A DNA stretch of 5,988 bases from NCBI RefSeq assembly GCF_039540975.1, contig NZ_BAABFL010000096.1, forward strand, positions 1-5,988, written 5' to 3'. The DNA is from Kistimonas scapharcae (lineage in GTDB: Bacteria; Pseudomonadota; Gammaproteobacteria; Pseudomonadales; Endozoicomonadaceae). The translations under genes and the position numbers were made by a program. This document shows, piece after piece, positions 1 to 4,596 of this stretch (the first letter of the stretch is position 1; each line of letters starts with the position of its first letter). Under the pieces are notes generated by a model. It made no database searches. It saw only the letters and a program-made list of their open reading frames with translations, and was not told the origin of the DNA.

Positions 1-53
1 GTTCATTGGGGTATATGACTCCCATGAATTTTGAGTTGGCAAAGGCAGCTTAG
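1..53 (+). CDS. IS3-family transposase OrfB, C-terminal end only
   Basis: The frame starting at base 3 reads SLGYMTPMNFELAKAA and then a TAG stop. The SLGYxTPxxFE pattern is the characteristic last segment of the rve-type integrase domain in IS3-family OrfB proteins, just after the catalytic Glu helix. The catalytic DDE residues would all lie upstream of the window. Only 16 full codons are visible, so the subgroup within IS3 cannot be assigned. The gene is cut by the window edge rather than by a visible mutation. Confidence 0.65.
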   Translation, partial: SLGYMTPMNFELAKAA

Positions 54-83
54 GCGGATGTCCATTTTTACTGCTTCAGATCA
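1..83 (+). mobile_element. 3' end of an IS3-family insertion sequence (partial)
   Basis: The window opens inside an IS3-family element. The end of its OrfB transposase frame (stop at 51-53) is followed by about 30 bases that end in GCTTCAGATCA, which has the look of an IS3-family right terminal repeat with its usual terminal CA. The boundary at 83 is inferred from that pattern. The left end and any target duplication lie outside the window, so neither the element's completeness nor its exact name can be judged. Confidence 0.6.
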
Positions 84-193
84 ACCAGTGACTGATGCGC
101 GGGATTGATACGATTACGGCATTGAAAAAATAACGCAGAAAGCATACTAAATTCGTTGAGGTTTCTGCCAAAAACACGAACGGCGTATTGCAT
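68..193 (-). pseudogene. Unrecognised small ORF, apparently the 5' part of a gene cut by the IS3 end
   Basis: A 41-codon frame starts at ATG (193-191), preceded by a good GAGGAG ribosome site with a 6-base spacer, and begins MQYAVRVFGRNLNEFSML. Its last five codons (roughly DLKQ and the stop) are read from the inferred IS3 terminal repeat, and the preceding Val codon spans the junction at 83/84. The simplest reading is that a longer gene was truncated by the IS3 insertion and ends on a stop supplied by the element. The IS1-family remnant ends at 210, only a few bases upstream of the ribosome site, so the native promoter has probably been displaced too. I do not recognise the protein. It could also be a chance frame. 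Confidence 0.35.
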
Positions 194-218
194 CGCTTGC
201 TCCTCTTTTGGTCATGTT

Positions 219-506
219 TCAAACCGGTTGATACCACATTCTGGAGATGAACTCTCCGATGACTTTGTCGCGTAGCTCCTCTGAACGGGAAAAGCAGATA
301 GTCTTTCGATTCAACCGTTTAATCCGGATCCGCAGCGTCAGATAGTTTCTTTCAATACTCTGGGTAAATGCCTTGCTGACAAAGTGGCGCTCTTCCGGCA
401 GTTCGGCGGTGTACGGTTTCCAGTCATCCGTACAGAAAAACCTGAATTTATAGGGTTTGATCAGCGCTATCAGTCTATTCNTCCAGGCATAGAAAAGCCA
501 GCGCTG
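219..506 (-). pseudogene. insB: insB remnant: IS1-family transposase catalytic part, internally deleted
   Basis: Directly after the insA stop, in the same frame, 95 codons read QRWLFYAW, then RLIALIKPYKFRFFCTDDW, then HFVSKAFTQSIERNYLTLR, and end WYQPV with a TGA. These match the IS1 InsB blocks QRWLFYAY, the MTDGW region with the second catalytic Asp, the QRIERHN region with the catalytic Glu, and the terminal HDKVIGHY-like segment. The block with the first catalytic Asp (EMDEQW in IS1) is absent, and about 20 residues between FYAW and RLIALI are also missing. Position 481, at the second junction, is an N. There is no start codon or frameshift path to this frame that avoids the insA stop, so the transposase is dead. 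Confidence 0.8.
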
Positions 507-782
507 TCACGTTCGGTGGCGCCAGTTTTTTAGATGGCTGATGACGGTGGTTGGACTGATTCTGAGAACACGCCCCGTATCCTTGACTCCCGAGCCATTC
601 ATCGCCATATCCTTAATCCGTTCGTGGGTGCCCGGTTTGTTAGCGTTATAGATGAAATCGAGCTGAAAGCTGCGTTTGTAGTGTCGGCAGAGATAGCGTT
701 GCAGTCCGGACTCTGCTTTACCGTTTTTCACAACACCATCAATGCTTTCACAGCTGGGGCATACAACGTTAATGACAGCCAT
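507..782 (-). CDS. insA: IS1-family InsA (DNA-binding regulator/transposase N-terminal part)
   Basis: The 91-residue protein aligns along its length with IS1 InsA: the CPSC zinc-ribbon half at residues 8-11, the GVVKNGK and QRYLC segment, the PGTHERIKDMAMNG block and a C-terminal helix-turn-helix ending in ISHLKN. InsA binds the IS1 ends and represses transposition; a -1 slip at A6C normally fuses it to InsB. The slip site is present (525-531), and the -1 frame after it still reads KLAPPNVTAL before insB is interrupted. The second zinc half is CRHY (32-35) where IS1 has CxxC, so the fourth zinc ligand is Tyr35 and the fold may be impaired. The start codon lies only about 20 bases inside the terminal repeat. 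Confidence 0.8.
   Translation of the reverse strand: MAVINVVCPSCESIDGVVKNGKAESGLQRYLCRHYKRSFQLDFIYNANKPGTHERIKDMAMNGSGVKDTGRVLRISPTTVISHLKNWRHRT
525..531 (-). promoter_or_regulatory. IS1-type A6C programmed -1 frameshift site
   Basis: The minus strand reads A-AAA-AAC in the insA frame near its end, the same heptamer in the same place as in IS1, where ribosomes slip back one base to make the InsAB' transposase. Here the slip leads into a few transframe codons (LAPPNVTAL) and then out of register with the insB remnant because of the downstream deletion, so it is a relic. Confidence 0.7.
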
Positions 783-805
783 AATCCAAAATGCGCAGCA
801 TAACC

Positions 806-1223
806 ATTACTGGCGACTGTTATATATACGTAATCAACGGGTCTGATTCATGACCCGTTATTGGAGCTTGCAGTGTGAATAAATGAATATACAGCAGGCT
901 ATTCGATTAACTGTGACGAAAGTTAAACGGATGGTATTTTCTATAAGGCGAATGTATGAAAAAAATAAGGGAATAATCAAAAATCACTCTTGAGGGTTTT
1001 ACTGTATTAATGCTGAAGTAAGTAGGCGCTATCTTAGACCTATTTAGAGTGATGATTTCTACAAATAATAGACAACCCTTACCCAGCATTTTCGGTCACC
1101 CGTGCATACATTGCTTATATGCACGACTGGAGCGCAAAGCTATGAGATGGCTTCTAGTGAACTGGCTGCAGAAACAATCTGCAGCCAGTGCTACAAGCAG
1201 TTACGTATGTCCCCTTGTAGGCG
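806..1223. other. 418-base gene-free stretch between the IS1 remnant and the DUF945 gene
   Basis: This AT-rich stretch holds no reading frame with recognisable homology or a convincing ribosome site. It contains three inverted repeats: AACGGGTC/GACCCGTT arms at 836-859 with an 8-base loop, CGTGCATA/TATGCACG arms at 1101-1125 with a 9-base loop, and the longer hairpin at 1161-1189. The first two are of a size expected by chance once or twice in 6 kb. It may be eroded former coding or IS-flanking DNA, but nothing in it can be named. Confidence 0.5.
1161..1189 (-). terminator. Perfect 11-bp hairpin downstream of the DUF945 gene, possible terminator
   Basis: The arms ACTGGCTGCAG and CTGCAGCCAGT pair perfectly around a 7-base loop, 34 bases beyond the stop of the minus-strand DUF945 gene. 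Neither strand has a T-run after the stem, so it lacks the U-tract of a classic intrinsic terminator. It could still act as a 3' end stabiliser of the transcript or a weak terminator. Confidence 0.35.
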
Positions 1224-2696
1224 CTAGTGGCCAACTGGCAATTCAACCGGGACATCATTGATGCTGAAAATGCCTTCCTCCAGGCGGAACATCAGCTTTC
1301 GCTCTTCCACCCAGGGTTTGCGTACCTCTTCCATCGCTGTCAGGCAGAGTTGCTTACGCGCAATGTCTACCTCCGTGTCGCAGGCCATCATCAGGAAATC
1401 GCCGGAAATGGCCATCTCCTGGCACATGTTGGCCATGCGCTTGGCGTGGCTGGGCGGGTTGCCGTCAGCCATGGCAGCGGCACTGCCGAAGTGCTCACAA
1501 CCCCAGCTGATCAAGGAATCCGTTGCTGAGAATGAGACGGTACTGTTAAAAGCGTTCAGCGCCTGTTTGCTCAAGGCCTGGCTGTCCGCTTCAGTAACAG
1601 GTGGCTCATTCAGGTATTGGGTCAGCAGATCACCGGTATGCTGGTTGCCCTGCACGCTGAAGCCCAGGGAGACACTGCCTTGCACGGTATCGAGATCAAT
1701 ACTGTCGATAGCGAAACGCGGCAGGTGCCGGGTGAACTCGATAGCAACTGCCAGCAATTCCTCACGCCCTTGCTCGGCTTCCAGTGAATCCATGGACTGG
1801 CCAATACTGAGCAGTTTTTGCAGGGCTGGTACACTGAGGTTCTCGGCAGAGAACTGAATCGCCAGACTGTTGATAAACTCCTTGCCTGACGGTATCGGCA
1901 TCATGGGGATAACCACGGCGCCGGTTTCCAGCCGGGCAGTGGATGACAGCAGGTCGTTCTCCACCTGCTCACGGTTGCTGATTTTCAGGTCGGCGATCGA
2001 AAGCAGTGTTTGGACACCTATAGGTGTGACACCTGTGACGGTCAGTTCCGGTATGGTCATCAGCCACTGGTTGAAACCGTTTTCAAGCGTAAGAACCCCC
2101 TCGGAGAAGCTAATGCCGCCTACCTGCTCGCCACGCTCAATCATTTTCCAGTCGGCCGGTGTCAGGTTGAGGGTGGTGCCACTGCCATCCTGCATGCCAC
2201 TGTCGTAACTGGCCTGTGTTCCGGAAATCTGTAGCTGAAGGTCACTCTCCGGATCCAGCGGAATGTTGTACTCACCGGCTTCAACCGTCACCCGGGTTCG
2301 GCCACCCCAACCCTGAGTGAGGGTAAGTTTACCGGGAATATCCAGTTGCATGGGCTCCTGGGTCATGGCGTAATGCAGATCCAGCGATGCCGTCGCCATA
2401 TTGGGTAATGACAGAAGGGTGCCGTGATGGATAGTGCCCTCAAGCGTAATGCTTTCCCCGTTGAGTTTGCGCAGGTCCTTGCCTTCCAGGCGGGCCGTCA
2501 GCTGGGTTTCGGTATACCCCTTGTTCAATTCCAGCTGGCTGACGGTGTAGTGGTTGGTATCGGCAATTGCCTGAATCTGGCGGCTGAGCTGCCCGTTGAT
2601 CAACTGTCCACTGATGGCGGGTAACAGCAGGGCGGTGGCACCGATAACACCGGCAACCAGTCCCAGTGACAAGATGCGTTTTTTTCTCTGGCTCAT
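1224..2696 (-). CDS. DUF945 (YdgA-like) membrane-anchored protein
   Basis: A 490-residue protein of the DUF945 family, whose known member is E. coli YdgA (about 500 residues). The molecular role of the family is not established. It opens with a basic stretch (MSQRKKRI), then one hydrophobic segment (about residues 8-28), then a long region rich in short alternating polar/hydrophobic strands, as in the family's periplasmic part, and ends FSINDVPVELPVGH. The early block GQLINGQLSRQIQ...Y...LNKGYTETQLTA fits the family's N-terminal signature. The ATG at 2696-2694 is preferred because the hydrophobic segment then follows directly and an AGGGA lies upstream, although 12 bases away. A GTG at 2738 would add 14 residues with no ribosome site. 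Four Cys (about 400, 425, 439, 451) cluster near the C-terminus. It is transcribed alone and divergently from the MpaB-like gene. Confidence 0.8.
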   Translation of the reverse strand: MSQRKKRILSLGLVAGVIGATALLLPAISGQLINGQLSRQIQAIADTNHYTVSQLELNKGYTETQLTARLEGKDLRKLNGESITLEGTIHHGTLLSLPNMATASLDLHYAMTQEPMQLDIPGKLTLTQGWGGRTRVTVEAGEYNIPLDPESDLQLQISGTQASYDSGMQDGSGTTLNLTPADWKMIERGEQVGGISFSEGVLTLENGFNQWLMTIPELTVTGVTPIGVQTLLSIADLKISNREQVENDLLSSTARLETGAVVIPMMPIPSGKEFINSLAIQFSAENLSVPALQKLLSIGQSMDSLEAEQGREELLAVAIEFTRHLPRFAIDSIDLDTVQGSVSLGFSVQGNQHTGDLLTQYLNEPPVTEADSQALSKQALNAFNSTVSFSATDSLISWGCEHFGSAAAMADGNPPSHAKRMANMCQEMAISGDFLMMACDTEVDIARKQLCLTAMEEVRKPWVEERKLMFRLEEGIFSINDVPVELPVGH

Positions 2697-2921
2697 TGGT
2701 AGTCGTTTTCCCTGAGCATGAATGAAGTCCTGAAGCACTACGGCCGGTCACGGAGGTGGAACGGTTTTCAGGTGTTAACACTTAATAATATACAGGAGGG
2801 ACTTCGTTGTTCCACTGGGATTCGATAATGGGTTTCATCACATGGGTCATGTTAACGTGAAGGGGCCTTAATGCATTAAGGCTTAACTCAGAGAAAAAAT
2901 ACCTCAGAATGCAGGTAAACC
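2697..2921. promoter_or_regulatory. Divergent intergenic region, presumed promoters for the DUF945 and MpaB-like genes
   Basis: This 225-base gap separates two divergent genes and must hold both promoters. It contains a perfect 18-bp palindrome (2865-2882), a perfect 10-bp GTGTTAACAC dyad (2772-2781) and an imperfect CATGTTAACGTG dyad (2848-2859). On the minus strand a TATATT/TATTAT stretch around 2785-2795 could be a -10 for the DUF945 gene, with only a poor -35. I could not fix a sigma-70 promoter for either gene with confidence. Confidence 0.45.
2865..2882. promoter_or_regulatory. Perfect 18-bp palindrome upstream of the MpaB-like gene, candidate operator
   Basis: GCCTTAATGCATTAAGGC equals its own reverse complement and ends 39 bases before the ATG at 2922. 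It has no spacer, so it is a poor RNA hairpin and looks more like a binding site for a dimeric regulator. No regulator gene is in the window. The position suits repression of the MpaB-like gene. Confidence 0.45.
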
Positions 2922-3827
2922 ATGCTGACATTGCGCACAGGCAAGTACACCCGACAATTGGCCGAACTGGATCCGGCGGAGAACTATCATGAGATGGTTC
3001 GAATCATGGCTGAGCATGAGTTCCCCCTGGATACATTGATTGCCGGCGAACTGGCCCAGCTGAAAACTTTCGGTATTCCTGGCATTGCCCGGTTACTGCA
3101 CCAAACCGGACGTTATGAAAAAGAAAGCACCAAACGTCTGGATGATACCAAGGCCATTCTGCGGGAAATCATGCAGCCGGGACCTGACAGCCCGGCCGGT
3201 AGGGAGATGGTGGGGCATCTCAATCAGATTCATGGTTTCTATAAGATTCCTAACCATGAATTTCTCTACACACTGTCCCTGTTTATTTTTGAAACGGTAC
3301 GCTGGAATGCAGTTTTTGGCTGGCGCGCTATGACAGTGAATGAAAAAGAAGCGCTATACAGGGAGTTCCGCGATCTTGGCGAGGCGATGAATATTCAGGA
3401 TATCCCACCTTCTTATGAGGCGTTTGAGCAATGGAAGACAGCGTACGAACAGGCACATCAGACTTATACACCGGAAGCCGAGAAAGTCACCGTCGGTATA
3501 TTAGGAGGGCTTGCGGCCTTGTTGCCCGTTTGGATCAGGCCATTGACCCAAACACTGGTGGCAACGCTGATTAATGATGAACAGTTGCTTAAGGTTTTGG
3601 GGCTGAAAGCACCGCCGCTATGGCAGCAACGCAGCATTTTAGGGCTGATGAAAACCAGGGCATGGTTAGGCCGTCATTTTAATCTCTGGGAAAAACGGTC
3701 TTTTGCCGATAGTCGTATCATTAATCACTATATCCACTACCCGAATGGTTACCAGAGGATGCGCCTCGGCCCCAAGGTGCTGGTGGGCCGGATTTATGCC
3801 CGTAAGCCACTGGAGCAAACGGATTAA
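2922..3827 (+). CDS. MpaB/rubber-oxygenase-like family protein (DUF2236)
   Basis: A 301-residue protein of the DUF2236 family, which groups fungal MpaB' and bacterial latex-clearing oxygenases; studied members bind a b-type haem. The family blocks appear in order: DPAENYHEMVRI with FPLD (17-37), the IPGIARLLHQTG helix (52-63), KRLDDT (71-76), NQIHGFYKIPNHEFLY (101-116) with His104 as likely haem-related residue, VRWNAVFGWR (126-135), IPPSYEAFEQW (161-171) and a terminal HYPNGYQRMRLG (272-283). A hydrophobic stretch around 191-217 may contact membrane. There is no signal peptide, so it is probably cytoplasmic or peripheral to the membrane. The start has an AGG seven bases upstream. The natural substrate cannot be told from sequence; rubber cleavage should not be assumed. 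It is a single-gene unit by spacing, convergent with the lipoprotein gene. Confidence 0.85.
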   Translation: MLTLRTGKYTRQLAELDPAENYHEMVRIMAEHEFPLDTLIAGELAQLKTFGIPGIARLLHQTGRYEKESTKRLDDTKAILREIMQPGPDSPAGREMVGHLNQIHGFYKIPNHEFLYTLSLFIFETVRWNAVFGWRAMTVNEKEALYREFRDLGEAMNIQDIPPSYEAFEQWKTAYEQAHQTYTPEAEKVTVGILGGLAALLPVWIRPLTQTLVATLINDEQLLKVLGLKAPPLWQQRSILGLMKTRAWLGRHFNLWEKRSFADSRIINHYIHYPNGYQRMRLGPKVLVGRIYARKPLEQTD

Positions 3828-3828
3828 A

Positions 3829-3846
3829 GCGCCGCATTTGCGGCGC
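3829..3846. terminator. GC-rich hairpin between convergent genes, likely shared terminator
   Basis: GCGCCGC and GCGGCGC pair perfectly around an ATTT loop in the 30-base gap between the stops of the plus-strand MpaB-like gene and the minus-strand lipoprotein gene. Read on the minus strand the stem is followed by TTTAAT, a short U-tract; on the plus strand it is followed by CTTG. It therefore fits best as terminator for the lipoprotein gene and perhaps weakly for both. Confidence 0.6.
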
Positions 3847-3857
3847 CTTGTGCACCA

Positions 3858-4499
3858 TTAAGGTGTGACGACTTCCTGCTCAACGATCATATCCAGAATC
3901 CAGCGCTTGCTGGAGGCATCTGCCGGCGGATTGGGGACATCGAATTCCTTGATACGCAGGCGATAGGCAATGCCGGGCTCAGGCGCAAACCCTTCGATGG
4001 TGCCGTAATAGAGTGTCCAGGGCTGGCTCTTGTCTTCGCGAATCTGCAGGCACTCCATGGGCGCCACACCCACACAAGGGGCTTTTTCTGGCGCGACGTA
4101 AACAAAGAGGGTTTTTCCGTCTTCCATGGACGGTTGTTTGATGAAGGTGTAGCTGTCATCGTCTGAGGACAGGGTCAGCTGGTCACCGTGCTGCTCAACG
4201 ACAGGCTTGCTGGCCAGCAGCTGTTTCAGGGCTTCTTCCCGCTTGGCGTTTTTGCCATGGCACAGCATCAGGGTCGTGGCCATATTGCCGACCACCAGAT
4301 GACCACCCTCCATCTGGGCTTTGCCCATCATGCGGTTACAGCCGGCATAGGCGGAAATACGATCTTTCTGGATATCCAGTGTCATGGCCTTGGTGCCGGC
4401 TGCGGGCGTACTTTCCTGCCAGCGCCCTTCCGGCAGGCTGCTGCAGGCCGTTAATGTGGTGACAATGGCGGCGGTGATGCCAAGGCGCGTCATGTTCAT
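3858..4499 (-). CDS. META + DUF4377 domain lipoprotein
   Basis: A 213-residue predicted lipoprotein. The signal peptide MNMTRLGITAAIVTTLTAC ends in a lipobox with Cys19, and Ser at +2 suggests sorting to the outer membrane. Residues ~25-120 form a META domain (HslJ-like), shown by AYAGCNRMMGKAQMEGG (50-66) and VGNMATTLMLC (70-80), with Cys54 and Cys80 placed as in other META domains. Residues ~128-210 form a DUF4377 domain, shown by PCVGVAPMECLQIRE (141-155), a W161 block, YYGTIEGF (164-171) and YRLRIKEF (179-186). META proteins are linked to envelope and stress responses, but the precise function is unknown. The ATG has GGGAG with a 6-base spacer. It lies 97 bases downstream of the GH5-like gene on the same strand, with its own likely promoter in between. 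Confidence 0.85.
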   Translation of the reverse strand: MNMTRLGITAAIVTTLTACSSLPEGRWQESTPAAGTKAMTLDIQKDRISAYAGCNRMMGKAQMEGGHLVVGNMATTLMLCHGKNAKREEALKQLLASKPVVEQHGDQLTLSSDDDSYTFIKQPSMEDGKTLFVYVAPEKAPCVGVAPMECLQIREDKSQPWTLYYGTIEGFAPEPGIAYRLRIKEFDVPNPPADASSKRWILDMIVEQEVVTP

Positions 4500-4534
4500 T
4501 CGGTGCTCCCGAAAGTGAGTATTAATATGTCAAT

Positions 4535-4569
4535 TGTCGTTTATAGTGTAGTGATTGGTGTAAACGACA
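4535..4569 (-). promoter_or_regulatory. Inverted repeat over the presumed lipoprotein promoter
   Basis: TGTCGTTTA (4535-4543) and TAAACGACA (4561-4569) are perfect 9-bp arms, 17 bases apart, 36 to 70 bases upstream of the lipoprotein start. On the minus strand a TATAAA (-10-like, 4545-4540) overlaps the inner arm, and a TTTACA overlaps the outer arm, but their 13-base spacing is too short for a standard sigma-70 pair. This could be an operator around the start of transcription. Arms of this length and spacing can also arise by chance. Confidence 0.3.
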
Positions 4570-4596
4570 TCAGTCGTAACAACCGAAGTCTATGGT

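Larger units (their letters stand above)
210..805 (-). mobile_element. Decayed IS1-family element, internally deleted
   Basis: A 596-base element, against about 770 for typical IS1, with insA and insB read on the minus strand. The candidate ends are GGTTATGCTGCGCA (805 inward) and GGTCATGTTTCAAA (210 inward). Both fit the GGTNATG start of IS1 terminal repeats and match each other at 9 of the first 15 positions. Two internal blocks are missing from insB, and the A6C frameshift slippery site is kept at 525-531. The 9 bases outside each end (TCCTCTTTT and ATTACTGGC) do not form a target duplication, so the flanks may have been rearranged or the boundaries may be slightly off. With both ends kept but a broken transposase, it could at most be moved by another element's enzyme. 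Confidence 0.8.

Noticed and set aside
160..175. GGTTTCTGCCAAAAAC considered as the left end of the IS1 element
   Set aside because: GGTCATGTTTCAAA at 210 matches the IS1 GGTNATG end better and lies immediately after the insB stop, as in IS1.
836..859. AACGGGTC/GACCCGTT inverted repeat considered as an attC site, operator or terminator
   Set aside because: The flanks do not fit attC core sites, there is no T-run, and 8-bp arms with an 8-base loop are expected by chance about once or twice in the window.
883..993. A 36-codon plus-strand frame starting ATGAATATACAGCAG in the gap after the IS1 remnant
   Set aside because: It has no ribosome site, no recognisable similarity and lies in AT-rich gap DNA; it looks like a chance frame.
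907..1089. A 60-codon minus-strand frame in the same gap
   Set aside because: Its residues are what AT-rich noncoding DNA gives (many I, F, Y, S), with no ribosome site and no family resemblance.
1101..1125. CGTGCATA/TATGCACG inverted repeat considered as a terminator or IS end
   Set aside because: There is no U-tract on either strand, no gene end adjacent on the plus strand, and no matching partner repeat was seen elsewhere.
2697..2738. GTG at 2738 as the start of the DUF945 protein (14 extra residues)
   Set aside because: It has no ribosome site, and the extra residues would precede the basic N-terminus of a good membrane anchor that begins at the ATG at 2696.
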